A DNA stretch of 64,000 nt from Microbacterium salsuginis (GTDB lineage: Bacteria; Actinomycetota; Actinomycetes; Actinomycetales; Microbacteriaceae). The stretch is taken from the NCBI RefSeq assembly GCF_012524205.1, contig NZ_JABACI010000002.1:372001-436000 (forward strand), read 5' to 3'. Shown piece after piece: positions 17,509 through 25,984 of this stretch (positions are counted from its first letter, which is position 1; each line of letters starts with the position of its first letter). Below the pieces are notes generated by a model. The model was given only the letters and a program-made list of their open reading frames with translations, was not told the origin of the DNA and ran no database searches. The position numbers were made by a program, and so were the translations under genes.

Positions 17509-17946
17509 ATGGCACGGGACGTTCTGAGCATCGGGCAGGTGCGCATCCACTCCGGCAGCGCGACGCGCGAGGAGGCGATGAAAGAGGCGGCCGACATCCT
17601 GGAGGCCTCCGGCGCCGTCACGGGTGCGTACTTCGACGCGATGCAGCAGCGCGAGCAGACCGTCTCGACCTACATGGGCAACGAGCTGGCGATTCCGCAC
17701 GGCACGAACGAGACGAAGGACGCCATCCTCGAGTCCGCGCTGTCGGTCGTGCGGTACGACGGGGGTGTCGACTGGGGCGGCGAGCCGGTCACGTTCGTGA
17801 TCGGGATCGCCGGCAAGGGCGACGAGCACCTCGAGATCCTGTCGCAGATCGCGATCCTCTTCTCGGAGGAGGACGAGGTCGAGAAGCTCAAGGCGGCGCA
17901 GTCCCCCGAGGAACTCTTCTCGCTCGTGTCGGCCGCGGGCGTGTGA
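17509..17946 (+). CDS. mtlF: mannitol PTS EIIA component
   Basis: 145 residues. NELAIPHGTNETKDAILES holds the phosphorylated histidine (64), and WGGEPVTFVIGIAGKGDEHL the typical second half of a fructose/mannitol EIIA. It passes phosphate from HPr to the IIB domain of MtlA. It lies 122 bases after mtlA behind a strong hairpin, and its stop overlaps the start of mtlD by TGATG. Confidence 0.95.
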   Translation: MARDVLSIGQVRIHSGSATREEAMKEAADILEASGAVTGAYFDAMQQREQTVSTYMGNELAIPHGTNETKDAILESALSVVRYDGGVDWGGEPVTFVIGIAGKGDEHLEILSQIAILFSEEDEVEKLKAAQSPEELFSLVSAAGV

Positions 17947-19100
17947 TGAAGGCCGTCCACTTCGGCGCGGGCAACATCGGCCGAGGCTTCGTCGGGTTGC
18001 TGCTGCACGAGGGCGGGTACGACCTCGTCTTCTCGGACGTCGCGGCCGCGCTCGTCGACGCGATCAACGCCGCTTCGTCGTACACCGTGCACGAGGTGGG
18101 CGAGGGCGGACGCGACATCGTGGTGACCGGCTTCCGGGCGATCAACAGCGCCGAGCATCCCGACATGGTGATCGATGAGATCGCCGTGGCCAACGTCGTC
18201 ACCACGGCGGTGGGCCCGACCGTGCTGAAGTTCGTGGCTCCGCTTATCATGTCGGGGCTGGCGCTGCGGAATCCGGCGTCTCCCCCGCTCCAGATCATGG
18301 CGTGCGAGAACGCCATCGGCGCGACCGACCTGCTGCGCGGCGAGATCGTGGCCCTTGCCGGCGATGCGTGGGACGCCCTGGCGTCGCGCGCGGTGTTCGC
18401 GAACACCGCGGTCGACAGGATCGTGCCGGCGCAGGCCCCCGGCGACGGAGTCGATGTGACTGTGGAGCCGTTCTTCGAATGGGCCATCGAAGGGGATCCG
18501 TTCGGCGACGACCCGCCCAACATCCCGGGCGCCCACTTCGTCGACGATCTCGCGCCCTATATCGAGCGCAAGCTCTTCACGGTCAACACCGGCCACGCGG
18601 CCACGGCGTACTTCGGGGTGCAGGCCGGCGTCGAGACCATCTCGGAGGCGCTCGCCGACGACGACATCGCGGCGCGCGTCAGCGCGGCGCTGGAAGAGAC
18701 CTCGGCCCTGCTCGAGGCCAAGCACGAGTTCGATGCGGCGGAGCTCGCCCGGTACCGGGCGACCATTCTGTCCCGGTTCGCCAATCGGGCACTCCCCGAC
18801 ACGGTGTGGCGCGTCGGCCGGCAGCCGCTGCGCAAGCTGTCCCGGAACGAGCGTTTCGTGGGGCCGGCCGCCGAGGCGGCCGAGCGCGGGCTCAGCGTCG
18901 ACGCGCTCGTCGACGCGATGGGCGCGGCGCTCGCGTTCGACGACTCCGAGGACGCACAGTCTGTGGATCTGCAGCGGATGCTGCGGGAACAGGATGCCGC
19001 GTCCTTCACCGAGGCGGTCACCGGCCTGGAGCCGGGGCATCCGCTCTTCCCCCGTGTTCAGGCGGCCGTCGCCGCCCGGCAGGCCGAGCTCGGGCACTGA
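17946..19100 (+). CDS. mtlD: mannitol-1-phosphate 5-dehydrogenase
   Basis: 384 residues starting MKAVHFGAGNIGRGFVGLLL, the NAD-binding motif of the polyol dehydrogenase family; ERKLFTVNTGHATAAYFG-like sequence (ERKLFTVNTGHAATAYFG, about residue 213) carries the catalytic lysine and histidine. It oxidises mannitol-1-phosphate to fructose-6-phosphate with NAD. ATG 17946 is preferred to the GTG one codon earlier because it gives the usual TGATG coupling. Confidence 0.95.
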   Translation: MKAVHFGAGNIGRGFVGLLLHEGGYDLVFSDVAAALVDAINAASSYTVHEVGEGGRDIVVTGFRAINSAEHPDMVIDEIAVANVVTTAVGPTVLKFVAPLIMSGLALRNPASPPLQIMACENAIGATDLLRGEIVALAGDAWDALASRAVFANTAVDRIVPAQAPGDGVDVTVEPFFEWAIEGDPFGDDPPNIPGAHFVDDLAPYIERKLFTVNTGHAATAYFGVQAGVETISEALADDDIAARVSAALEETSALLEAKHEFDAAELARYRATILSRFANRALPDTVWRVGRQPLRKLSRNERFVGPAAEAAERGLSVDALVDAMGAALAFDDSEDAQSVDLQRMLREQDAASFTEAVTGLEPGHPLFPRVQAAVAARQAELGH

Positions 19101-19110
19101 GCACCGCGGG

Positions 19111-19116
19111 TACGCT
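19111..19116 (+). promoter_or_regulatory. -10 element, leaderless start of TSUP gene
   Basis: TACGCT with six bases to the GTG at 19123. Confidence 0.55.
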
Positions 19117-19122
19117 CGTTCG

Positions 19123-19845
19123 GTGACCGTTGTCCTCGCGGGGATCGCCGCCTTCGTCGCCGCCGTGATCCAGCGGATCACCGGACTCGGGTTCGTTCTC
19201 GTGCTCGTCGGACCCATCGTGCTGCTGTACGGCCCCGTCGAGGGCATCACGCTCGGAGTCCTCCTCGCGCTGGTGGCCTCGCTCGCCGCGATCCCGCTGG
19301 TATGGCGGCACATCGAGTGGCGCCGCGCGTGGTGGCTCATCTGGCCGGGGCTGATCGCCGCGCCGTTCGGCGCCCTCCTGGTGCGCGTCCTCCCCGATGC
19401 GGCGCTGCTGATCCTGATCGCCGCCATGGCTTTCTTCGCCCTGATCGCCGGGCGCCTCCCTGCCCTCTCCGCGTCGCTCACCGGCCGGGCGGGAGCCGTC
19501 GTCGCCGGGTCCTCGGCTGGTTTCATGCACGTCGCGAGCGGTCTCTCGGGTCCACCGCTGGCCGCCTACGCCGTCGGCGACCGCTGGCCGCAGCGGCGCT
19601 TCGCGGCGACCGCGCAGGTGATCTTCGTCGCCTTCAGCATCGTCTCGGTCGCGCTTCGCGGGCTTCCGGCCAGCCCCGTCTCGGACGTGGGCGCGCTCGT
19701 GCTCGCCACGATCGCGGGCATCGCCATCGGCACGATCCTCGCGCGCAACGTGTCGCCGCGGATCGCCCGCGTGGCCATGCTCGCGCTCGCGTGGGCGGGG
19801 GCGACGGTGGTGCTGGGCCGAGGCATCCTCGCGCTCCTCGTCTGA
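19123..19845 (+). CDS. TSUP/TauE-SafE family membrane permease
   Basis: 240 residues, almost all membrane: VLAGIAAFVAAVIQRITGLGFVL is the characteristic first segment of the TauE/SafE fold, and SSAGFMHVASGLSGPPLAAYAVG the repeat in the second half. About seven or eight helices are expected. Family members move sulfite, sulfoacetate or other small organic anions; nothing here shows which. Probably transcribed separately from mtlD by its own leaderless promoter. Convergent with the hydrolase gene. Confidence 0.85.
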   Translation: MTVVLAGIAAFVAAVIQRITGLGFVLVLVGPIVLLYGPVEGITLGVLLALVASLAAIPLVWRHIEWRRAWWLIWPGLIAAPFGALLVRVLPDAALLILIAAMAFFALIAGRLPALSASLTGRAGAVVAGSSAGFMHVASGLSGPPLAAYAVGDRWPQRRFAATAQVIFVAFSIVSVALRGLPASPVSDVGALVLATIAGIAIGTILARNVSPRIARVAMLALAWAGATVVLGRGILALLV

Positions 19846-19861
19846 GCGGCAGCCCGAACCG

Positions 19862-20632
19862 TCACGCGGGGAGCAGCTCGGGCGACGCTTCGTACCGGGT
19901 GAGCCAGTGCCGCAGCACGCGGTGGAACAGCTCGGGGTCCTCGGCACTCCACACGTGGTGCATCCGCGGGGCCATCGCCGCCGCACTGTGCGGCGCACGG
20001 CCGACGATGTCGTGCAGCGCCGCGCGGACCACACGAGGTTCTCGCTCGCCGGCGATCGCGAGCAGCGGGGCCTCGAGGCGGCGCAGCCCGTCGAGCACCG
20101 GCGCGGGCACGCCGTCGTAGACTTCGCGCATCATCCGCCGCGCGGAGTCCCGATCGATGCCCAGGCCGGTGGTGACGAACTCCTCCACCGAGTCGGCGGG
20201 GAGCCGGAAGGAACGCGCGAGCGTCGTCCAATACGAGCGCGCCCCCCACACCCTGATCTGAGCGAGCCCGAAGGGACGGGTCGGCCCGTGGACGCCCCGT
20301 ACCGCCGCGCCCGTCACGAACACGCTCCGGACGACATCCGGATGCCGGGCCGCCAGGATCACTCCCAGCACACCCCCGAGCGACAGCCCGACCACATGCG
20401 CCCGCCCGCCTTCGCCGTGCGTGCGCACGAGATCGGCGAGGGCGTCGGCCACGTCGACGAGCGTCGGCCATGACTCGTCGGCCGACGCTCCGAAGCCTGG
20501 AAGGTCGGGGATGAGCGAGTGGTAGCCGGGCAGTGCCTCTGCCTGACCGCGCCACATCCACCCCGCGACGTTGCCGCCGTGGATGAACAGGATGCTCTCG
20601 GCCCCTGCCGGGCCAGACTCGACGAAGCGCAT
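19862..20632 (-). CDS. alpha/beta-fold hydrolase
   Basis: 256 residues. The oxyanion-hole region is ILFIHGGNVAGWMWRGQ, the nucleophile elbow HVVGLSLGGVLGVILA (Ser about 95) and the catalytic histidine probably in RMHHVWSAEDPELFH. It would hydrolyse an ester, lactone or C-C bond; substrate unknown. ATG 20632 shares a base with the stop of the upstream padR-like gene, so the two are co-transcribed and the hydrolase probably serves the pathway PadR controls. Confidence 0.85.
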   Translation of the reverse strand: MRFVESGPAGAESILFIHGGNVAGWMWRGQAEALPGYHSLIPDLPGFGASADESWPTLVDVADALADLVRTHGEGGRAHVVGLSLGGVLGVILAARHPDVVRSVFVTGAAVRGVHGPTRPFGLAQIRVWGARSYWTTLARSFRLPADSVEEFVTTGLGIDRDSARRMMREVYDGVPAPVLDGLRRLEAPLLAIAGEREPRVVRAALHDIVGRAPHSAAAMAPRMHHVWSAEDPELFHRVLRHWLTRYEASPELLPA

Positions 20633-21141
20633 CACAGCACCGCCAGCGTCGCGTCGATCCACTCGAGCTCGGCCTCGAGCGCCCGCAGCCCGTAGTCCAG
20701 GGTGGCCGTGCGCAGCCGCTGCTCGCGCGTGGCGGTCGCCCGCGGCAGCGCGCGGAGAGCGGCGAGGCGCTGCTCCACCGCTTCCCGTCGTTCAGTGAGG
20801 AGCCGGGGCGCGAGCTCCGGCTCGCCGCGTCCGGAGAAGAACAGGCGCGCGAGGAACGGCTCTCGGGCCCGCTCCGGTTCGAGCTGCGAGTCCAGCCAGT
20901 CCGCCAGCATCCGTCGGCCCTCGTCGGTGATCCGGTGCTCGCGCCGGTCGGGCCGCCCCTCCCCCGGGATCACGTGCACCTCGACCGCCTCCTCTTCGAC
21001 GAGCCTCGCCAGAGTGCGGTAGATCTGGGCCTGGTCGGCCGACCAGAAGTGGGCCGCCGAGCCGTCGAACGCCTTCTTGAGGTCGTAGCCGGTCATCGGC
21101 TCGATGTCGAGCAGCCCGAGGATGATCGCGGGAAGTGTCAT
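20632..21141 (-). CDS. PadR family transcriptional regulator
   Basis: 169 residues: AIILGLLDIEPMTGYDLKKAF and QIYRTLARLVEEEAVEVHVI form the PadR winged helix, EHRITDEGRRMLADWLDS follows, and the C-terminal half is the helical dimerisation domain. PadR proteins usually repress a neighbouring gene until an aromatic or drug-like ligand binds. It diverges from the monooxygenase operon, its likely target along with its own gene. Confidence 0.92.
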   Translation of the reverse strand: MTLPAIILGLLDIEPMTGYDLKKAFDGSAAHFWSADQAQIYRTLARLVEEEAVEVHVIPGEGRPDRREHRITDEGRRMLADWLDSQLEPERAREPFLARLFFSGRGEPELAPRLLTERREAVEQRLAALRALPRATATREQRLRTATLDYGLRALEAELEWIDATLAVL

Positions 21142-21267
21142 GGTGATATTAGACAACACATATATAGGACTGCGCAAGTATTCTGCGTCGATTTCCTCCC
21201 CCGATGGCGAGAACATATGGTTCTCTACTGGCGCACGACGACGTGCGAGGAGCACACTGAGGAACCC
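21142..21267. promoter_or_regulatory. divergent promoter and operator region of padR and the monooxygenase operon
   Basis: 126 bp with an AT-rich island (ATATTAGACAACACATATAT near 21146) unlike the surrounding GC-rich DNA, and an inverted repeat GAGAAC-ATATG-GTTCTC at 21209-21225. Both are plausible PadR sites; the first overlaps the expected promoters. Confidence 0.5.
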
Positions 21268-22641
21268 ATGACGGAGCAGCGGTACGCGATCATCGGAGCG
21301 GGCCCTTCCGGCCTGTCGGCCGCACGGGCCCTGCAGAAGCAGGGCGTCTCGTTCGACGGCTACGAGGCATCGCGCGGGGTCGGGGGCCTGTGGGACATCC
21401 AGAACCCGCGCTCGACGGTGTATGAGTCCGCACATCTCATCTCCTCCCGCACGACCACCGAGTTCCGCGAGTTCCCGATGCGCTCGACCGCGGACTATCC
21501 GGGTCATCGCGAGCTGATCGCCTACTTCCGCGAGTTCGCCGACCGTTTCGGGCTCACCGGGCTGTTCCGTTTCGAGACGAGAGTCACCTCGCTCGCACGC
21601 ACCGACGACGGCGGATGGATGCTGCACGCCGAGGGCCCGCACGGCTCCGTCGAGCAGCGCTACGACGGCGTGATCCTCGCGAACGGCACGCTCGCCGAGC
21701 CGAACGTGCCCACCTTCCGGGGCGAGTTCACCGGTGAGGTCCTCCACACCAGCGCCTACAAGACGGCGACGCAGCTGACCGGCAAGCGCGTGCTCATCGT
21801 GGGCGCCGGCAATTCGGGATGCGACATCGCGGTCGATGCGGTCCATCACGCGGCATCCGTCGACATGAGCGTGCGGCGCGGGTACTACTTCGTGCCCCGC
21901 TACCTGTTCGGCAAGCCCTCCGACACTCTCAACCAGGGTCGTCCGCTCCCCGCGCGGATCAAGCAGTTCGTCGACACCCGTGTGCTGCGGGCCTTCACCG
22001 GCGACCCGGTGCGGTTCGGATTCCCCCAGCCGGACTACCGCCTGTATGAGTCGCATCCGATCGTCAACACGCTGATCCTGAATCACCTCGGCCAGGGCGA
22101 TCTGCGCATCCGAGCCGACATCGACCGCTTCGACGGGCGCACGGTGCATTTCCGCGACGGGTCGAGCGGCGAGTACGACGTCGTGCTGATGGCCACCGGC
22201 TACACGCTCGACTACCCGTTCGTGGCGCGCGAGGAACTCAATTGGACCGGCTGGTCGCCGAAGCTGTACCTCAACGTCTTCCCGCCCGCCTTCAACGGAC
22301 TCTTCGTGATGGGCATGATCGAGGCATCCGGAATCGGCTGGCAGGGCCGCTACGAGCAGGCCGAGCTCGTGGCCGCGTACCTTTCGGCACTGGACCACCA
22401 CCCCGACCGTGCCGCGGCATTCCGCGCCCGCGTCGCGGCCGAACCGTGGCCCGATCTCACCGGCGGCTACCGCTACCTGGGCCTGGAGCGCATGTCGTAC
22501 TACGTCAACAAGGACGCCTACCGGCGCGCTGTCCGTGCGGCCACCGAGACGTTGACGACGGATGCCGTCGCCACCACGCCGCGCCGTGGCATCCGTCGTC
22601 CCTCCCTCGCACGGCGCCGCGCGAAAGGAGTCGCGGCATGA
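21268..22641 (+). CDS. flavin-containing monooxygenase (FMO type)
   Basis: 457 residues. FAD motif AIIGAGPSGLSAARAL at about residue 6; FMO fingerprint-like FRGEFTGEVLHTSAYK at about 154; NADPH motif VLIVGAGNSGCDIAVDA at about 174; and the late ATGYTLDYPF. Such enzymes insert one oxygen atom into N, S or, in Baeyer-Villiger members, ketone substrates; the substrate here is unknown. The last 25 residues are Arg/Ala/Thr-rich and carry an inverted CGGATGCC/GGCATCCG pair. The stop overlaps the next gene by ATGA. Confidence 0.9.
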   Translation: MTEQRYAIIGAGPSGLSAARALQKQGVSFDGYEASRGVGGLWDIQNPRSTVYESAHLISSRTTTEFREFPMRSTADYPGHRELIAYFREFADRFGLTGLFRFETRVTSLARTDDGGWMLHAEGPHGSVEQRYDGVILANGTLAEPNVPTFRGEFTGEVLHTSAYKTATQLTGKRVLIVGAGNSGCDIAVDAVHHAASVDMSVRRGYYFVPRYLFGKPSDTLNQGRPLPARIKQFVDTRVLRAFTGDPVRFGFPQPDYRLYESHPIVNTLILNHLGQGDLRIRADIDRFDGRTVHFRDGSSGEYDVVLMATGYTLDYPFVAREELNWTGWSPKLYLNVFPPAFNGLFVMGMIEASGIGWQGRYEQAELVAAYLSALDHHPDRAAAFRARVAAEPWPDLTGGYRYLGLERMSYYVNKDAYRRAVRAATETLTTDAVATTPRRGIRRPSLARRRAKGVAA

Positions 22642-23636
22642 ACCCCGACGACGTCGTCCTGAACTTCAATCCCGGGACGCTCGTGGTGCTCAACGTCGTG
22701 CTCGGGCTCATCATGTTCGGGATCGCCCTGGACACGACCGTCGACGACTTCAAGGTCGTTGCGCGCAAGCCCAAGCCGTTCGTCATCGCGATCCTCGCGC
22801 AGCTCGTGGTGCTGCCGGCGGTCACGTTCGGGCTGACGCTGATCCTGCCCGTGACGCCGTCCATGGCGCTCGGCATGATCCTCGTGGCATGCTGCCCGCC
22901 CGGCAACATCTCGCAGGTTCTGACGCATCGCTCCGGAGGCAACGTCGCCCTGTCGGTGTCGATGACCGCGGTGTCGAACCTGCTGTACATCGTGGTGCTG
23001 CCGCTGTCGGTGGCGTTCTGGGGATCGCTGCACCCGACCGCCCGCACGCTCCTCGCGGCGGTCGAGCTGAACCCGTGGGCGATGCTGCTCGACATCTTCC
23101 TGATCATCGGCCTGCCGTTCGCGGCGGGGCTGGTGATCCGCAACCGGTTCGAGTCGTTCGCGACGAAGGTCCAGCCGTTCGTCAAGTGGTTCTCGCTGCT
23201 GGCGCTGGTGGCGTTCATCGTCGCGGCGCTCGCGGGAAACTGGTCGTACTTCGTCGCGTTCCTCGGCATCATCGTGCTCGTCGTCACGATCCACGACGCC
23301 GTCGCCCTCGCGATCGGCTACGGCACGGCGGTGGTCGGCGGACTCGGCACCCGCGAGCGCAAGGCGATGACCTTCGAGGTCGGGATCCGCAATGCCGGCC
23401 TGGGACTCGGACTGGTGTTCGCGTTCTTCGGGGGCCTGGGCGGCATGGCGATCGTCGCGGGCTGGTGGGGCATCTGGGACATCATCGCGGGGCTGGTCGT
23501 CGCGGCGCTCTGGGCCCGGCATACCCGGCGGCGCACCGGCTCGGCCAAGGGCGACGCATCGCGTCACGCGGCGGCGACGAGCGGAACGGATGCCGCAGCC
23601 GGCGACGCCGCGGCACCGGCGGGACCGGCCTCGTGA
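22638..23636 (+). CDS. bile acid:sodium symporter family (BASS) transporter
   Basis: 332 residues with about nine membrane helices: TLVVLNVVLGLIMFGIALD opens the protein, CCPPGNISQVLTHRSGGNVALSVS-type sequence in the middle is the conserved BASS core (ACCPPGNISQVL, then HRSGGNVALSV), and EVGIRNAGLGLGLVFAFF the matching second crossover region. It should co-transport an organic anion with sodium. A 35-residue Ala/Thr/Gly tail ends the protein. Overlaps its neighbours on both sides, so it probably moves the monooxygenase's substrate or product. Confidence 0.9.
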   Translation: MNPDDVVLNFNPGTLVVLNVVLGLIMFGIALDTTVDDFKVVARKPKPFVIAILAQLVVLPAVTFGLTLILPVTPSMALGMILVACCPPGNISQVLTHRSGGNVALSVSMTAVSNLLYIVVLPLSVAFWGSLHPTARTLLAAVELNPWAMLLDIFLIIGLPFAAGLVIRNRFESFATKVQPFVKWFSLLALVAFIVAALAGNWSYFVAFLGIIVLVVTIHDAVALAIGYGTAVVGGLGTRERKAMTFEVGIRNAGLGLGLVFAFFGGLGGMAIVAGWWGIWDIIAGLVVAALWARHTRRRTGSAKGDASRHAAATSGTDAAAGDAAAPAGPAS

Positions 23637-24601
23637 ACGTCGCCGCCGGAGTCCGCGTGCTGGTGACGGGTGGCGCGGGATTCCTCGGCTCGCACGTCGT
23701 GACCGCACTCACCGGGCACCCCGACGTGAAGCTGGTGGTGGCAGGCGATGTGCGGCCTCCCGAGCATCCCGTCGAGGATGTGCTGTACGAGGAGTGCGAC
23801 GTCACGGGACCGGCCGGTCTCGCGGCCCTTCTCGAGCGGCACGACATCGACGTCGTCGTGCATCTCGCGGCCATCGTGAGCCCGGGCCGCGACCACGACC
23901 TCGAGTACCGCGTCGATGTGGACGGCACCCGTCACGTGCTCGACGCATGCGCCGAGGCCGGTGTGCGCCGCATCGTCGTCTCATCGTCCGGCGCGGCATA
24001 CGGGTACCACGCCGACAATCCGGAGTGGCTGCGGGAGACCGACACGTTGCGCGGCAACGAAGAGTTCCCGTACGCCAAGCACAAGCGCCTCGTCGAGCAG
24101 ATGCTTGCGGAATTGCGCGCGACCCACCCCGCGCTCGAACAGGTGGTGTTCCGCATCGGCACGATCCTCGGACCGACCGTGCAGAACCAGATCACCAGGC
24201 TGTGGGACGGCCGCGCACTCCTGGCGGTGAGCGGCTCGGACTCGCCCTTCGTCTTCGTGTGGGTGGACGACGTCGCCGCGGCCATGGTCCGCGCCGCCAC
24301 CGACGGACCGCCCGGCATCTACAACGTCGCCGGCGACGGCCGCCTCACGATCCACGAGATCGCGCGCCGTCTCGGCAAGCCGGTCATCACCGTGCCGGCG
24401 GCCCTGATCGGGTTCGGCCTTCGGATCGGACGGATGCTGCACCTCACCGTGCACGGACCGGAACAGGTGGGGTTCCTGAGGTACCGCCCGGTTCTGGCGA
24501 ACGAGGCGTTGAAGACACGGTTCGGCTTCACTCCGGCGATGACCTCGGCCGAGGCGTTCGAGCAGTACCTGCGGACTCATCCGGGCGTGGCCCGGCGCTG
24601 A
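23633..24601 (+). CDS. NAD-dependent epimerase/dehydratase (extended SDR)
   Basis: 322 residues: RVLVTGGAGFLGSHVV is the extended-SDR NAD motif, VVHLAAIVSPGRD the next strand, and SSSGAAYG with YAKHK (about residue 145) the Ser and Tyr-x3-Lys active site. The family includes sugar epimerases, 3-beta-hydroxysteroid dehydrogenases and related enzymes; the company of a monooxygenase and BASS carrier favours a dehydrogenase acting on an organic acid, sterol or terpenoid rather than a nucleotide sugar, but that is inference. GTG start overlaps the transporter stop. Confidence 0.88.
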   Translation: MNVAAGVRVLVTGGAGFLGSHVVTALTGHPDVKLVVAGDVRPPEHPVEDVLYEECDVTGPAGLAALLERHDIDVVVHLAAIVSPGRDHDLEYRVDVDGTRHVLDACAEAGVRRIVVSSSGAAYGYHADNPEWLRETDTLRGNEEFPYAKHKRLVEQMLAELRATHPALEQVVFRIGTILGPTVQNQITRLWDGRALLAVSGSDSPFVFVWVDDVAAAMVRAATDGPPGIYNVAGDGRLTIHEIARRLGKPVITVPAALIGFGLRIGRMLHLTVHGPEQVGFLRYRPVLANEALKTRFGFTPAMTSAEAFEQYLRTHPGVARR

Positions 24602-24640
24602 GCCCGGGCGGTAGGCCTGGGCTCTTGGGGTGAGGACTCG

Positions 24641-24690
24641 CGCGAGAAGGTACCTTCTCGCGGGCACGGCACCTTCTCGCGGGGCACGGC
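24641..24690. repeat. perfect 22-bp palindrome followed by half-site repeats
   Basis: 24641-24662 is a perfect palindrome with half-site CGCGAGAAGGT. ACCTTCTCGCGGG then recurs at 24671, and GGCACGGCAC follows each copy. It lies between the epimerase stop and the sensor kinase start (180 bp without a gene) and could be a terminator for the first or an operator for the second. Confidence 0.7.
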
Positions 24691-24781
24691 ACGTACGCGG
24701 AGGGATGATGCGCGACGTGGCGACAGGGAGCGCTGAGGTCGGCCAGACTGGAGGCAGACCGCACACACTTCGAGGGGGCCC

Positions 24782-25984
24782 GTGAGCACATCCGAACCCG
24801 TCGAGCGCGGACGGCGGTCCGAAGCATGGACGTGGGTCATCGTGTCAGCGGTCGCGCTGACCCTGATCTCTGTGCAGGTGCCGCTCTCGGCGACCATCTA
24901 CGGGGTGCCGCTGGCTGCCGCGTTCAGCCTCACCGTGCTGCACGTCGGCGCGCTGCCGCTCGCCCTGCGCTGGCCGACGGCGGCCGGTGTGATCTCGGTG
25001 GTCGCGGTGAGCGGTCTGCTGTGGCTGTCGGCGCCGACGCCGGAGGCACCGTGGCCGTGGGCGGTGGCGCCCGAGATCACCCAGTTCTGCATGGTGTTCC
25101 TGCTCGCCTTCCGAGCCCCATGGCAGATCGCCAGCTCGATCTTCGGCCTATCGGCAGCAGGCTCCATCGTGATCGCCATGGTCCACGGCGGCGGCCACGC
25201 CGATGCCGCGACGGCGAACATCGTGGTCTTCGTCTCGATCGGCGCCGGCGTGCTCGGCATCGGCATCGCGGTGCGCCAATGGCGTCGCATCCGCAGGCAG
25301 CTGGTGCGCGAGCAGCGCATCAACGCCGAAGAGCTGTCGCGCCGGGTCATCGCCGAAGAGAAGGCGCGGCTCGCGCGCGATCTGCACGACGTCATCGCGC
25401 ACAGCATGTCGGTCATCAACGTCCAGGCGGCGAGCGCCCCCGCGCGCCTCGGCGGCGTCGACACCCGCACCGCGGAGGAATTCGCCGACATCGCCACGCA
25501 GGCCCGCACGGCGCTGCGCGAGATGCGCGGGCTGCTGGACGCGCTGCGCGTCGACGGAGACGCACCGCTCGTCGAGCCGCAGCACGGACTCGCCGACATC
25601 GGTGTGCTCGTGCGCCAGACGGCGCAGGCCGGTGCGGACGTGCGGCTCGAGTGGATCGGCTCCGACAAGCCTGCACTGTCGGCGATCGCCGATCTCGCCG
25701 CGTACCGCGTCGTGCAGGAGGCCCTGAGCAACGCGCTGCGTCACGCGCCCGGTGCCGCCATCAGGGTCGCCGTCGAGGCGTTGGACGGCATGGTGGTCAT
25801 CCGCGTGCGCAACGAGCGTGCCACGACGCAGGCCACGCTCGTCGCCGGTGGCGGCCACGGGCTCGTCGCCATGCGCGAACGCGTGCGCAGCGCCGGCGGC
25901 ACGGTGCTCGCCGCCGCGACGAGCGACGGCGGATTCGAGGTGGCCGCGGAGTTCCCGGCGACGAGGGAGGAAGCATCCGGATGA
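24782..25984 (+). CDS. two-component sensor histidine kinase, NarL/DesK type
   Basis: 400 residues. About five membrane segments fill the first 165 residues; then EEKARLARDLHDVIAHSMSV (about residues 197-216) carries the phosphorylated histidine of the HisKA_3 dimerisation domain, and GGGHGLVAMRERVRSAGG near 357 is the ATP-binding G box. The N-terminal sensor has no recognisable ligand domain. Overlaps its response regulator by ATGA. GTG start, with GAGGGGG a few bases upstream. Confidence 0.92.
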   Translation: MSTSEPVERGRRSEAWTWVIVSAVALTLISVQVPLSATIYGVPLAAAFSLTVLHVGALPLALRWPTAAGVISVVAVSGLLWLSAPTPEAPWPWAVAPEITQFCMVFLLAFRAPWQIASSIFGLSAAGSIVIAMVHGGGHADAATANIVVFVSIGAGVLGIGIAVRQWRRIRRQLVREQRINAEELSRRVIAEEKARLARDLHDVIAHSMSVINVQAASAPARLGGVDTRTAEEFADIATQARTALREMRGLLDALRVDGDAPLVEPQHGLADIGVLVRQTAQAGADVRLEWIGSDKPALSAIADLAAYRVVQEALSNALRHAPGAAIRVAVEALDGMVVIRVRNERATTQATLVAGGGHGLVAMRERVRSAGGTVLAAATSDGGFEVAAEFPATREEASG

